DNA of 64,000 nt, from NCBI RefSeq assembly GCF_000515415.1, contig NZ_KI911783.1, forward strand, positions 5,381,831-5,445,830, in the 5' to 3' direction. Below are positions 29,086 to 40,897 of the stretch, in pieces. The DNA is from Bradyrhizobium sp. WSM1417 (GTDB lineage Bacteria > Pseudomonadota > Alphaproteobacteria > Rhizobiales > Xanthobacteraceae). The notes beneath the pieces are model-generated. The model searched no databases, was not told where the DNA came from, and saw only the letters and a list, made by a program, of their open reading frames with translations. How positions within the stretch are numbered: the stretch's first letter is position 1; each line of letters opens with the position of its first letter. The translations under genes were made by a program, and so were the position numbers.

Positions 29086-29184
29086 TTACTTCTTCTTGGC
29101 GACCTTGCGGGTCTTCTTCGCAGTCTTCTTCACTGCGCTCTTCGCCTTCTTCGCCTTCTTTGCCTTCTTAGCTTTCTTGGCCAT
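29086..29184 (-). CDS. Lysine-rich histone-like small protein (32 residues)
   Basis: The product is only 32 residues, MAKKAKKAKKAKKAKSAVKK followed by TAKKTRKVAKKK, from ATG 29184 with a strong GGAGGG site. It consists almost wholly of Lys, Ala, Arg, Thr and Val in AKK repeats, like the C-terminal tail of histone H1 or of bacterial HU/Hc-type proteins. It should bind DNA or RNA non-specifically. Similar mini-histones are annotated in Bradyrhizobium. A weak hairpin (29047-29069, GCCGGCTC arms) follows the gene and may end its transcript. Confidence 0.65.
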   Translation of the reverse strand: MAKKAKKAKKAKKAKSAVKKTAKKTRKVAKKK

Positions 29185-29750
29185 GTTGCCCTCCGATGTG
29201 TGAGATGGCTTAATCGCTGCATGCAGTCGGGGATCGAGTGCACACTCATCCCGAATACACCAACACAACGAAAAAAACAGCGTCTCGCTTAAAGAAGTGT
29301 TGACGACGAAACGCGGCTGCGCTGGCGAACGCGATGCAAACGGACTGCATGAGGTGTGCTTGCGATCGCAGAGAGTGCCCGCGACATCGACGTTTGCAAA
29401 AGATGCGATTGTAGAAAAACACTATACGGCAAGTATTTTCCTGCACGCGTGCATCGCGCGCGATCGTTGCAATGATGCATCCTGCCGATCGCGCGAGCGC
29501 CTCGCAAAGGCGCTTCGCGGACTCTGAGTCGCGACTTTTGGCAACGAAAATATTTTCATGATTAACGGCGCGAGCGCTCGTCGGAGCGTGTGCAAGTCGC
29601 CGTTTTGCGCGAATCGCGTGACGGCGATTCGGTCGGCGTATCGCGTTCGATCGGGATGAAGTTCGTCGTAGAAGATGCGCGCGAGCGTCGCGTCGCGAAC
29701 CGAAAGCGAGGTAACGACGCCTGTCCGTCACCTCGTTCGAACGCGCGAGG
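29185..29750. other. Intergenic region between gatB and the histone-like gene
   Basis: 566 bp. A minus-strand frame of 161 codons is open here (29246-29731) but has no family features and no biased codon use. The right part is rich in alternating GCG/CGA words. I see no RNA gene or terminator strong enough to report. Confidence 0.35.
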
Positions 29751-31225
<1,475 letters not shown>

Positions 31226-31229
<4 letters not shown>

Positions 31230-31528
31230 GTTTTGCTCCCGAGCAGCGTGGCAGCGATCCGATCCCACTCTGCTTGTAATGAATCCGTTGCCACGGGCTG
31301 GCCGGCCTGGCGGTACCAGTAGCCGGCATTGCCGAGGTCACCCTCGACCCGGTGCAGATAGGCGTGCACCCACGCGGCCTCGCGGCTGCTCTCGTCCTGG
31401 ACGATTCTGTGCGCCTGGTCCCAGTCGCCCTTGGCGGCCCACCACAGTGCGGCGAGCGGCGCGCTGAGATCCGGTGGCGGCGCGGCGCCGTCGAGGCTGG
31501 CGATACACGCCGCCATGTTCACCACCAT
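31226..31528 (-). CDS. Hypothetical protein encoded between gatA and gatB
   Basis: A 100-residue frame from ATG 31528 that overlaps the end of gatA by about 10 bp and the start of gatB by 4 bp (ATGA). The text [58 protein letters not shown] has aromatic residues spaced like a TPR-type helical protein. No catalytic motif is visible. I recognise it only as a conserved hypothetical of this region. The double overlap makes co-translation with the gat genes likely. Confidence 0.75.
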
Positions 31529-32994
31529 TTCGCCGGCGTGAAGCGGCCGGCGGCCTGCTCGATCACCTCGCCGAGCGAGAACAGCGTCTCCTCGTCGAAG
31601 GGCCGGCCGATCAGCTGCAGGCCGAGCGGCAGGCCCTGCGCATCCTTGCCGGCGGGCACGGCGATGCCCGGCAGGCCCGCCATGTTCACGGTCACCGTGA
31701 AGATGTCGTTGAGGTACATCTCGACGGGGTCGGCCCCGCCCTTCTCGCCGATGCCGAAGGCCGCCGACGGCGTCGCCGGCGTCAGGATCGCGTCGACGCC
31801 CTTGGCGAAGCAATCCTCAAAGTCCTTCTTGATCAGCGTGCGCACCTTCTGGGCGCGCAAATAATAGGCGTCGTAATAGCCGGCCGAGAGCACGTAGGTG
31901 CCGATCATGACGCGGCGCTTCACCTCGGCGCCAAACCCTTCGGCGCGGGTGTTCTCGTAGAGCTCGTTGATGTTCCGGCCCTGCTCGCGCAGCCCGAAGC
32001 GCACGCCGTCGTAGCGCGCGAGGTTGGAGGACGCCTCCGCCGGCGCCACGATGTAATAGGCCGGCAAGGCGTATTTGGTGTGCGGCAGTGACACTTCGAC
32101 GAGTTCGGCGCCGGCCGCTTTCAGCCAGGCCGCGCCCGCTTCCCAAAGCTTTTCGATCTCGGCCGGCATGCCGTCGAGACGGTACTCCTTGGGAATGCCG
32201 ATCTTCATGCCCTTCACGGACTTGCCGATCGCAGCCTCGTAGTCCGGCACGGCCATGTCGACCGAGGTCGTGTCCTTCGGATCGTGGCCGGCCATCGAGC
32301 GCAGCAGCATCGCGGCATCGCGCGTGCTACGCGCGATCGGACCGGCCTGGTCGAGCGAGGAGGCAAAGGCGACGATGCCCCAGCGCGAGCAGCGGCCATA
32401 GGTCGGCTTGATGCCGACGGTTGCGGTGAACGCCGCCGGCTGGCGGATCGAGCCGCCGGTGTCGGTCGCGGTCGCGCCCATGCAGAGCAGAGCCGCCACT
32501 GCGGAAGCCGAGCCGCCGGACGAGCCGCCCGGCACCAGTGTCGTGTTGGAGCCATCACGCCGCCAGGGATTGCCGACCGGGCCGAAGCACGAGGTCTCGT
32601 TCGACGAGCCCATCGCGAACTCGTCATTGTTGAGCTTGCCCAGCATCACCGCGCCGTCGCGCCACAGCTGCGAGGTGATGGTGGACTCGTAAGTCGGCAC
32701 GAAATTGCCGAGGATTTTTGAGCACGCCGTGGTGCGCACGCCCTTGGTCGCGAACAGGTCCTTGATGCCGAGCGGAATGCCGGCGAGCGGCCCCGCATCG
32801 CCCTTCCCGATCCTGGCGTCCGCTTCGCGCGCCATGGACCGCGCCTGGTCCGGGGTCTCCATGACGAAAGCATTGAGCACGCGCGCGGCTTCGATCGCGT
32901 TCAGATGCGCGTCGGTCAGCTCGAGGGACGTGAAAGTCTTGGCCGCGAGGCCCTTGCGGGCCTCGGCGAGCGTCAGCGATGTCAAATCAGTCAT
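31519..32994 (-). CDS. gatA: Asp-tRNA(Asn)/Glu-tRNA(Gln) amidotransferase subunit A
   Basis: GatA releases ammonia from glutamine for the GatB active site. The 491-residue amidase-signature protein has the full catalytic triad: Lys78 in PLGIKDLF, cis-Ser158 in [13 protein letters not shown] and nucleophile Ser182 in [11 protein letters not shown], with the expected 24-residue spacing between the two serines. The length is standard. It lies between two small genes and overlaps both by a few bases, in the order gatC, 70-codon gene, gatA, 100-codon gene, gatB. Confidence 0.96.
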   Translation of the reverse strand: MTDLTSLTLAEARKGLAAKTFTSLELTDAHLNAIEAARVLNAFVMETPDQARSMAREADARIGKGDAGPLAGIPLGIKDLFATKGVRTTACSKILGNFVPTYESTITSQLWRDGAVMLGKLNNDEFAMGSSNETSCFGPVGNPWRRDGSNTTLVPGGSSGGSASAVAALLCMGATATDTGGSIRQPAAFTATVGIKPTYGRCSRWGIVAFASSLDQAGPIARSTRDAAMLLRSMAGHDPKDTTSVDMAVPDYEAAIGKSVKGMKIGIPKEYRLDGMPAEIEKLWEAGAAWLKAAGAELVEVSLPHTKYALPAYYIVAPAEASSNLARYDGVRFGLREQGRNINELYENTRAEGFGAEVKRRVMIGTYVLSAGYYDAYYLRAQKVRTLIKKDFEDCFAKGVDAILTPATPSAAFGIGEKGGADPVEMYLNDIFTVTVNMAGLPGIAVPAGKDAQGLPLGLQLIGRPFDEETLFSLGEVIEQAAGRFTPAKWW

Positions 32995-33203
32995 TTATTG
33001 ATCGGGCTGCAAAAGAACGGAGACAGGGATTTGTCGTTGGCCGGATCGTCTTTCTTGGCGGCCGCTTTCGCAGCCGCCTCGATCTCGTCGAGCACGGCAT
33101 TGACGGCGACGTTGGGATCGGCAGCCTTGCCCTGCCGCTCCATCTTGTCGAGATAGTTCATGTAAGCCTGATAGGCTTTCTCGTCGTCGCAAAGCATGCA
33201 CAT
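32991..33203 (-). CDS. Hypothetical protein encoded between gatC and gatA
   Basis: A 70-residue product that starts [24 protein letters not shown] and ends [10 protein letters not shown]. The N-terminal CxxC plus a later Cys could bind a metal. The centre ([21 protein letters not shown]) is predicted helical. No family is recognised. It overlaps gatA by 4 bp and lies 17 bp after gatC, so it belongs to the gat transcript. Confidence 0.7.
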   Translation of the reverse strand: MCMLCDDEKAYQAYMNYLDKMERQGKAADPNVAVNAVLDEIEAAAKAAAKKDDPANDKSLSPFFCSPINK

Positions 33204-33220
33204 CGACAGCGTCCTAAAAG

Positions 33221-34661
<1,441 letters not shown>

Positions 34662-34678
34662 GGTTGTTCTCTCGCAGT

Positions 34679-35653
34679 TTAGGCGGACACGCTGGAATTT
34701 CGCCGGCCGGTCAGCAGTTGCTCGGCTTCGGTCGCAATCCGTTCGACGATTTCGGCGGCGGACGGAATATCATGGATCAGGCCGACAGCCTCGCCGGCAA
34801 ACACCGCCGCGACCTCGAAATTGCCCGCAGCCTTTGCCGCGGCATATTCGACGGTCACCTCGGCGGCGCGCTGCATCAGTTCGATCTCGCGGCCGGTCCA
34901 GCGCCTGATATGATCGTTGACCAGCGTTCGCGCGGTGAACGGCGCCGGCCAGAACAGGCTGCGCGACCAGTCGACGATGACGCCGCGCACCGTGTCATTG
35001 GGATCGGCGTCGCGAATGCGCTGCTTCGCCTCCTCCGCGCCATTGGCCTCCACGCTCGCATAGAAGCGCGTGCCGATCAGCACCCCGGAGGCGCCCAGCA
35101 TCATCATCGCCGCGAGCCCGCGACCATCGGCAATTCCGCCGGCGGCAACCACCGGCACGCCCCCGGCCGCGAGATCGACGATCGCAGGCACGATATCGAC
35201 GGTGGTGCGCGATGCGCCGTGGCCGCCGGCTTCGGTCCCCTGCGCGATCAGGATGTCCGCACCGGCGTCGAGCGCCTGCTTCGCCATGTCCTCGCTCTGC
35301 ACCTGGCAGATCAAGCGCGCCCTGGACGCTTTGATGCGCGCTGCAAATGGCGCGGGATCGCCGAACGACAGCATGATCGCTTGCGGATTGGCAGCGAGCG
35401 CGATGTCGAGAAGTTTTGGTTGTTTTGCGAGGCTCCAGGTGATGAAACCGATACCGAACGAGGCACAGCCGCTCAGTTGCCTGGTCTCGGCCTCGAGCCG
35501 TTCCTGATCGCCGTAGCCACCACCCAGGATGCCGAAGCCGCCGGCCTCGCTGACCGCCCGCGTCAGCCGGCTGCCGGCGATCGTGTCCATCGGAGCCAGC
35601 AGGATCGGATGTTTGATCCCCAGGAGCTGGGTCAGCGGCGTGGTGATCGGCAT
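34679..35653 (-). CDS. Nitronate monooxygenase-like FMN enzyme, second copy
   Basis: A 324-residue relative of the neighbouring gene, from ATG 35653 with a strong GGAGGAG site. It begins MPITTPLTQLLGIKHPILLAPMDTIAG, has ADILIAQGTEAGGHGAS with the catalytic His, and VPVVAAGGIADGRGLAAMMMLGASGVLIGTRF. Sequence similarity to the first copy is moderate, so the pair is an old duplication or two different subfamilies, not a recent copy. The promoter region is shared with the divergent LysR gene, which probably controls it. Confidence 0.87.
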   Translation of the reverse strand: MPITTPLTQLLGIKHPILLAPMDTIAGSRLTRAVSEAGGFGILGGGYGDQERLEAETRQLSGCASFGIGFITWSLAKQPKLLDIALAANPQAIMLSFGDPAPFAARIKASRARLICQVQSEDMAKQALDAGADILIAQGTEAGGHGASRTTVDIVPAIVDLAAGGVPVVAAGGIADGRGLAAMMMLGASGVLIGTRFYASVEANGAEEAKQRIRDADPNDTVRGVIVDWSRSLFWPAPFTARTLVNDHIRRWTGREIELMQRAAEVTVEYAAAKAAGNFEVAAVFAGEAVGLIHDIPSAAEIVERIATEAEQLLTGRRNSSVSA

Positions 35654-35694
35654 GGCTCCTCCGCTCTCGACACCAGCATTAGTCCAGAATACCA

Positions 35695-35719
35695 TTCTCT
35701 AAAATTGAATTCTAGAGAA
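35695..35719. promoter_or_regulatory. Probable LysR-type operator between LysR gene and nitronate monooxygenase pair
   Basis: A perfect inverted repeat, TTCTCTA at 35695-35701 and TAGAGAA at 35713-35719, with an 11-bp A+T-rich spacer. It sits in the 95-bp divergent gap between the second nitronate monooxygenase gene and the LysR gene. Spacing and symmetry suit a LysR-type dimer site. Confidence 0.55.
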
Positions 35720-35748
35720 CGCTGCCATCTCAAACGAGAAACGATGCC

Positions 35749-36639
35749 ATGGAACTCAGCGACATCCAGACCTTCGCCGCCGTCGCCCGCACCGGGGGCA
35801 TCACCCGCGCGGCCGAAGAGCTCAACACGGTGCAGTCGAACGTCACCCAGCGCGTGAAGGCGCTGGAGGCGGAGATCGGTACGCCGCTGTTCGAACGCCA
35901 CAGCCGCGGCATGACCTTGACCGGCGCGGGCAAGCGCCTTTTGCCTTACGCGCAACGGATGTCCGCATTAGCGCGTGAGGCCGTGCTCGCTGCCTGCGAC
36001 GACGGCGAGCCCAAGGGACCGCTCGCGATCGGCTCGATGGAAACGACCGCGGCGGTGCGGCTGCCGCCGCTGCTGGCCGACTTTCATCGCCGCTTTTCCG
36101 CCGTGCGGCTGAGCCTGCGCACCGCGCCCACCGCCGACCTCGTCGCTTGCGTGCTCGAAGGCACGCTCGACGGCGCCTTCGTCGCAGGTCCGATCGCGCA
36201 TGCCGATCTCACCGCGACAAGCGCGTTCCGCGAAGAGCTGGTGCTGGTGAGCGCGCGGCGCTGGGCCACGCTCGCCGAGCTGCGCGCCGGGACGCCGGAA
36301 TCCGGCCCGACCGCGCTGACGTTCCGCGCCGGCTGCACCTACCGGCAGCGGCTGGAACAGATCTTTGTCGAGTTCGGCTGGCCGTCGGCCGCACGCTTCG
36401 AGCTCGGCACCCTCGACGGCATGATCGGCTGTGTCGCCGCCGACATGGGCGTGACGCTGCTGCCGCGCGCCGTGGTCGAACGCAGTGCGATCAATGGCAG
36501 CGTATCGATCCACGCGCTGAGCCATTCGCACGCGCATGTCGAGACGCTCTTCATCCAGCGTCGTGCCGGACATCAAACCAGCGCGCTGAGCGGGTTTGCC
36601 GCCTGCCTGAAGCAAGACGACGAAATCATCGCGGCCTGA
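35749..36639 (+). CDS. LysR-family transcriptional regulator
   Basis: Regulator of 296 residues. The N-terminal winged helix reads ELSDIQTFAAVARTGGITRAAEELNTVQSNVTQRVKALE, the typical LysR HTH, followed by IGTPLFERHSRGMTLTGAG. The effector domain fills residues ~90-290 and has PLAIGSMETTAAVRLPPLL and GMIGCVAADMGVTLLPRAVV. It is divergent from the nitronate monooxygenase pair, with a 7-bp dyad in the gap. Control of those genes and of itself is the likely job; the effector is unknown. Confidence 0.88.
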   Translation: MELSDIQTFAAVARTGGITRAAEELNTVQSNVTQRVKALEAEIGTPLFERHSRGMTLTGAGKRLLPYAQRMSALAREAVLAACDDGEPKGPLAIGSMETTAAVRLPPLLADFHRRFSAVRLSLRTAPTADLVACVLEGTLDGAFVAGPIAHADLTATSAFREELVLVSARRWATLAELRAGTPESGPTALTFRAGCTYRQRLEQIFVEFGWPSAARFELGTLDGMIGCVAADMGVTLLPRAVVERSAINGSVSIHALSHSHAHVETLFIQRRAGHQTSALSGFAACLKQDDEIIAA

Positions 36640-36841
36640 GATGCCAGCGCCGCAACGCCACAACGGCCCAGATCGCTTCGATCACGCCGAACGGCCAGGC
36701 CCCTTGCAGGAAGCCATAAGCCGAACCGAGCACGCAGGCCATTGCGAACAGCAGCACGAACCAGTGGCTGCGGTCTTCCAGGGCGTAAGTGACCAGCATC
36801 GCCGTCACGGCCAACAGGCCGAATAATGTCAGCGTATCCAT
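36626..36841 (-). CDS. Small hypothetical membrane protein
   Basis: A 71-residue frame with two or three hydrophobic segments ([51 protein letters not shown]) and a basic C-terminus (RRWHLRPR). It overlaps the 3' end of the LysR gene by 14 bp on the opposite strand. The pattern resembles small conserved inner membrane proteins of Bradyrhizobium. The ribosome site is weak. Confidence 0.6.
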   Translation of the reverse strand: MDTLTLFGLLAVTAMLVTYALEDRSHWFVLLFAMACVLGSAYGFLQGAWPFGVIEAIWAVVALRRWHLRPR

Positions 36842-36887
36842 AGTTACAGGTTCACTCCGCAGCGCGACGCGTGATATGCGCTACACC

Positions 36888-37379
36888 ATGCCGGCTCTTA
36901 TCCTGCCTCTCGTCGATGCTGCAACCCACTGGCCCGAACGCGGCGGGTTGGTCGGACTCGATCTGGGTACCAAGACTATTGGCGTTGCCGTGTCCAATCC
37001 GGACCGTCGGTTAGCGACCGGCGTCGAGACCATCCAGCGCAAGGCGTTCAAGCAGGACGCCGCCCGGCTGCTCGCGATTGCCAGTGAACGCAAGGCCGTC
37101 GGCTTCGTGCTCGGCCTGCCCATCAACATGGACGGCAGCGAGGGCCCACGCGCGCAATCGACCCGGGCGTTTGCCCGCAACCTCGCCGGCCTGACCGCGC
37201 TGCCCATCGGCCTCTGGGACGAGCGCCTGTCGACCGCCGCTGTCGAGCGCGAACTGATCGGCATGGATGTCAGCCGCGCCAAGCGCGCCGAAGTGATCGA
37301 CGAGCACGCCGCGATCTTCATCCTGCAAGGCGCGCTCGACCGCCTCGCCAATCTGCGCGCAGCCCCGGGGCCTGACTGA
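36888..37379 (+). CDS. ruvX: Putative pre-16S rRNA nuclease / Holliday junction resolvase-like, YqgF
   Basis: RNase H-fold protein of 163 residues from ATG 36888; ATG 36876 would add four. The N-terminal motif [22 protein letters not shown] carries the first catalytic Asp. [21 protein letters not shown] and [16 protein letters not shown] supply the next acidic residue, and [16 protein letters not shown] the last. YqgF trims the 5' end of 16S rRNA in E. coli. It is followed by an AEC transporter four bases away, a likely two-gene unit. Confidence 0.9.
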   Translation: MPALILPLVDAATHWPERGGLVGLDLGTKTIGVAVSNPDRRLATGVETIQRKAFKQDAARLLAIASERKAVGFVLGLPINMDGSEGPRAQSTRAFARNLAGLTALPIGLWDERLSTAAVERELIGMDVSRAKRAEVIDEHAAIFILQGALDRLANLRAAPGPD

Positions 37380-37382
37380 TCC

Positions 37383-38306
37383 ATGGCCGTCGTAGTCGCG
37401 GCGCTCCTCCCCGTCTTTATCCTGATCGTGCTTGGCGTGGTGCTGAAGCGCACCCTGATGCGGCTCGACACGCAATGGAACGGGCTGGAGCGGCTGACCT
37501 ATTTCGTGCTGTTTCCGATGCTGCTGATCCAGACGCTGGTGAAGGCCGACCTGTCCAAGGTGCCGGTCGCCGGCGTCGGCGGCGCGCTGCTGCTGTCGGC
37601 GCTCGCGATGTCGCTGCTCTGCCTCGCGCTCCGCCCGGCCCTGTCGCGTCTCGATATCGACGGCCCCGCCTTCACCTCGATCTTCCAGGGCGCGATCCGC
37701 TGGCAGACCTATGTGGCGCTGTCCGTCTCCGCCAACATGTTCGGCGAGGTCGGGCTGGCGCTCGCCTCCGTCGCGATGGTGGCGATCATTCCGCTGGTCA
37801 ACGTCCTCAGCGTCGCGGTGCTCGCGCACTACGCAGCGCCGGAGAAACAATCCGCGCGCGCGATCGTCATGACGGTCGTCCGCAATCCCCTGATCTGGGC
37901 CTGCGCGATCGGTCTCGTCATCAATGTCGTTCATCTGCCGCTGCCGAAGATCTGGCATGAGGTGGCAGATGCACTCGGCCGCTCCTCGCTCGCCATCGGC
38001 CTGCTCGTCACCGGCGCCGGCCTGCATCTCGAGGGCCTGCTCCGCCCCAGCACGGGCGCCGCTGTCGGCGTGATGTTCAAGCTGGTGCTGATGCCCGTGA
38101 TCGCACTGGTGCTTGCCGTCTGGTTCGGACTGTCCGGCGACAGCCTCGCGATCGTCGCGATCTGCGCCGCGGTGCCGACCTCCACCAGCGCCTATGTGCT
38201 GGCCCGCCAGATGGGCGGCGATGCCCCGCTACTGGCGCAGATCATCACGCTGCAGACGATTTTGGCGGCGATCACCATGCCGATCGCGATCGCGCTGGTG
38301 GCCTAG
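37383..38306 (+). CDS. AEC-family transporter (auxin efflux carrier-like permease)
   Basis: Protein of 307 residues with about ten hydrophobic segments in two five-helix halves, typical of the AEC/MleP superfamily. Conserved features include a polar start AALLPVFILIVLGVVLKR, ERLTYFVLFPMLLIQTL and GLHLEGLLRPSTGAAVGVMFKLVLMP, with a Gly/Asn-rich second half (VRNPLIWACAIGLVIN). Bacterial members move organic acids or amino acid derivatives; plant auxin transport is only a distant analogy. It follows ruvX by 3 bp. Confidence 0.85.
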   Translation: MAVVVAALLPVFILIVLGVVLKRTLMRLDTQWNGLERLTYFVLFPMLLIQTLVKADLSKVPVAGVGGALLLSALAMSLLCLALRPALSRLDIDGPAFTSIFQGAIRWQTYVALSVSANMFGEVGLALASVAMVAIIPLVNVLSVAVLAHYAAPEKQSARAIVMTVVRNPLIWACAIGLVINVVHLPLPKIWHEVADALGRSSLAIGLLVTGAGLHLEGLLRPSTGAAVGVMFKLVLMPVIALVLAVWFGLSGDSLAIVAICAAVPTSTSAYVLARQMGGDAPLLAQIITLQTILAAITMPIAIALVA

Positions 38307-38339
38307 AACTCGTCATTTGCGAGCGCAGCTCTCCTTCTC

Positions 38340-38424
38340 GTCATTGCGAGGAGCCCTTGCGACGAAGCAATCCAGAGTCTCTCCGCGGACAGATTCTGGA
38401 TTGCTTCGCTTCGCTCGCAATGAC
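38340..38424. repeat. Palindromic dispersed repeat, GTCATTGCGAG family
   Basis: The left end GTCATTGCGAG (38340-38350) and right end CTCGCAATGAC (38414-38424) are inverted. Inner arms read GAAGCAATCCAGA and TCTGGATTGCTTC. The left arm carries a short insertion (GAGCCCTTGCGAC) that breaks perfect symmetry. A related half-copy precedes it at 38311-38330. It lies between two convergent genes. Confidence 0.8.
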
Positions 38425-38445
38425 GGAACGTGCGCGACCGTCGGG

Positions 38446-39210
38446 CTAGCTCCCCAGCCACATCGTCAGCACCACCGCGGTCAGATTGTTCAGCGCGTGC
38501 AGCACGATCGTGAGCCACAGTGAGTTGCTACGGTAGCGCATGTAGCCGAACCACAGGCCTATGCTAAATACCTCGGCGAGGAAGTACAGATCGTATTGCA
38601 GGTGCACGACCGTCCACAGCAGCGACGACAGGAGAATCGCGCCGGGCACGCGCAGGAAGCTCGCAGACCAGCCGCGATAGAGGAAGCCGCGCGCCAAAAC
38701 CTCTTCCGACATCGGCGCGGCGACGCTGAAGGCGAACAGCAGCATCACGGCGGCGCCCGTGTCGCGGCCGGATTTCAACAGATCGGTCATGAAGCCCGGC
38801 GTCGCCTCGCGGCCCAGACTCCGCGACATCGTCTCCCAGGCGACCACGATCAGGATCAGCCCGACGGCGCCGAACAGGAGTTGCTTCCAGGACGGCCAAT
38901 ACAACGCGAGATAGTCGACGAAGGAGGCCTTCTTGATGCGGATGGCCAGCCACACCGCGGCCAGCGTCGCCGGCAGGCCCATCGTGACCGAAAACGCGAG
39001 CGACGCAGGCTCGCGACCGACATGCTGCATCGATGCGAGGTCGATTGGGTCGCGGGCGACCCAGACCAGATAGACGATGGCCCCGATCTGCCCGACGAAC
39101 ATGGCTGCGAAGATAACGATGCCCCACAGCGCCGTGCCCCAGAACTTCCAGACCCGCGGCGGCGCCGGCATCTCGGTGAGCGGAGGATGATCGGGATTGA
39201 GGGAGTCCAT
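38446..39210 (-). CDS. CPBP-family intramembrane metalloprotease
   Basis: Protein of about 254 residues with six to eight membrane segments. The CPBP/Abi motifs are present: SEEVLARGFLYRG (EExxxR), LSSLLWTVVHLQYD (FxxxH-like) and LWLTIVLHALNNLTAV (HxxxN), which hold the catalytic Glu and His residues. ATG 39210 was chosen; a GTG at 39237 would overlap the stop of the acyl-CoA dehydrogenase gene. Bacterial members cleave within membranes or protect against bacteriocins; the substrate is not known. It is co-directional with the acyl-CoA dehydrogenase. Confidence 0.85.
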   Translation of the reverse strand: MDSLNPDHPPLTEMPAPPRVWKFWGTALWGIVIFAAMFVGQIGAIVYLVWVARDPIDLASMQHVGREPASLAFSVTMGLPATLAAVWLAIRIKKASFVDYLALYWPSWKQLLFGAVGLILIVVAWETMSRSLGREATPGFMTDLLKSGRDTGAAVMLLFAFSVAAPMSEEVLARGFLYRGWSASFLRVPGAILLSSLLWTVVHLQYDLYFLAEVFSIGLWFGYMRYRSNSLWLTIVLHALNNLTAVVLTMWLGS

Positions 39211-39233
39211 CAGGAGGCTTTCGTTTGGCAGGC

Positions 39234-40877
39234 TCACGGCAGCGCGCGCTCCAGCAGCGCGCGTACATCGCCGCTTTCGAGTTCGACCGCGCCGTACATG
39301 CTGGCGTGATTGGCGGCGAGGCGCGTGGCGGCGAACAGTTCGGCTTGACGCGGCGACACGTCGTTGAGCGCAGCCGAGGCCGCCAGCAGCGCCAGCTTCT
39401 CGACCGCGAGCCTTGCGACGCGCTCGCCGTCCGCGCGCCGGAAAGTCTTGCCGATGAACGAGACGGCATCACCTGCCCCTGGCAGACCGTTCGTTTCGGC
39501 AGCAAGCGCTTGCAGCACCGCCATCGCCGCCTCCGGCTCGCGCGACAGCGCGCGCAGCACGTCGAGGCACATGACATTGCCCGAACCTTCCCAGATCGCG
39601 TTGACCGGCGCCTCCCGGTAGTGCCGCGCCAGAATGCCGTCCTCGACATAGCCATTGCCGCCGAGGCATTCCATGGCTTCGTAGAGGAACGGCGGCGCGC
39701 TCTTGCAGGTCCAGTATTTGATCGCAGGCGTCAGCAGCCGCATATAGGCGGCCTCCGCCGGATCGTGCGGGGTCCGATCGAACGCGCGGCAGAGCCGCAT
39801 CACCAGCGCCGTGCTCGCCTCCACGTGCAGCGCCATGTCCGAGAGTACCGCCTGCATCAGCGGCTGATCGGCGAGATGTTTCTGGAACACGCTGCGGTGC
39901 CGGGCGTGATGCAGCGCGTGGGCGAGCCCCGAGCGCATCAGGCCGACCGAGGCGATCGCGCAATCCTGCCGCGTCAGTTGCACCATCTGGATGATGGTGC
40001 GGATGCCCTTGCCCTCGTCGCCGACGGCTTCCGCATAGGCGCCGACGAACTCGACCTCGGATGACGCATTGGAGCGGTTGCCGAGCTTGTCCTTCAGCCG
40101 CTGGAACTGGATCGCGTTCACCGAACCATCCGGCGCGAAGCGCGGCATGAAGAAACAGGTCAGTCCCTGGTCCGCCTGCGCCAGCACCAGGAAGGCGTCG
40201 CACATCGGCGCTGACATGAACCATTTGTGGCCGGTGATGCGGTAGGCGCCCCCGTCGCGCACCGCGCGCGTCATGTTGGCGCGCACGTCGGTGCCGCCCT
40301 GCTTCTCGGTCATGCCCATGCCGAGCGTCATGCCGCGCTTCTCCCACCACGGCGCGAAGCTGGGATCGTAGCTTTTCGTCGACAGCGCCGGCATCACCCT
40401 GGCGAGCAGATCAGGCTGCATCGCCAGCGCCGCCACGGAGGCGCCCGTCATCGTGATCGGGCAGAGATGGCCGGTCTCGACCTGCGCGGCCATGTAGAAT
40501 TTTGCGGCGCGGATGACCTCCGCGGCATCGCCCGCGGGTTTTCCATCCGCGGTCCACGTCGAATTGTGCACGCCGGCACGGGCGCTGTGCGCCATCAGTT
40601 CGTGATAGGCCGGATGAAACTCGACCTGGTCACGCCGATTGCCCTTGGCATCGAAGCTGCGCAGCTTCGGCATGTTCTCGTTCGCGGCGCGCCCGCGGTC
40701 GGCCATCGCGGCCGAGCCCCAATGCTTGCCGAACTCCGAGAGCTCCCGTTCCGCGGCCGCACCGCCATTGGTCCTGACCGCCGCGAGCAGCGGCTGGTCC
40801 GCGGCGAAGAGATCGGCGTCCTCGAACGGCGGTGACTGGTTGAAGACCTCGTGGGTCGCGAAGCTGGGCTGGGTCAT
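39234..40877 (-). CDS. AidB-like acyl-CoA dehydrogenase family protein
   Basis: Flavoprotein of 547 residues, longer than ordinary acyl-CoA dehydrogenases and close to E. coli AidB. Distinctive AidB-type text includes HEVFNQSPPFEDADLFAAD at the start, LCPITMTGASVAALAMQP, GMGMTEKQGGTDVRAN and KWFMSAPMCDAFLVLA. LKDKLGNRSNASSEVEF, ECLGGNGYVEDG and EGSGNVMCLDVLRAL follow. AidB is linked to protection against DNA alkylation and binds DNA through a basic C-terminal domain; activity on acyl-CoA is weak. Calling this one a repair protein is inference from similarity alone. Confidence 0.87.
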   Translation of the reverse strand: MTQPSFATHEVFNQSPPFEDADLFAADQPLLAAVRTNGGAAAERELSEFGKHWGSAAMADRGRAANENMPKLRSFDAKGNRRDQVEFHPAYHELMAHSARAGVHNSTWTADGKPAGDAAEVIRAAKFYMAAQVETGHLCPITMTGASVAALAMQPDLLARVMPALSTKSYDPSFAPWWEKRGMTLGMGMTEKQGGTDVRANMTRAVRDGGAYRITGHKWFMSAPMCDAFLVLAQADQGLTCFFMPRFAPDGSVNAIQFQRLKDKLGNRSNASSEVEFVGAYAEAVGDEGKGIRTIIQMVQLTRQDCAIASVGLMRSGLAHALHHARHRSVFQKHLADQPLMQAVLSDMALHVEASTALVMRLCRAFDRTPHDPAEAAYMRLLTPAIKYWTCKSAPPFLYEAMECLGGNGYVEDGILARHYREAPVNAIWEGSGNVMCLDVLRALSREPEAAMAVLQALAAETNGLPGAGDAVSFIGKTFRRADGERVARLAVEKLALLAASAALNDVSPRQAELFAATRLAANHASMYGAVELESGDVRALLERALP

Positions 40878-40897
40878 CTCGTGTCCTCGGCGCGGAA

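Noticed and set aside
29246..29731. 161-codon minus-strand frame between the mini-histone and gatB genes
   Set aside because: No domain, no good ribosome site, and codon use like neighbouring non-coding DNA.
38340..38424. Possible CRISPR array at the repeats
   Set aside because: Repeats are palindromic, dispersed singly over kilobases and not spaced by unique spacers; no cas genes are present.
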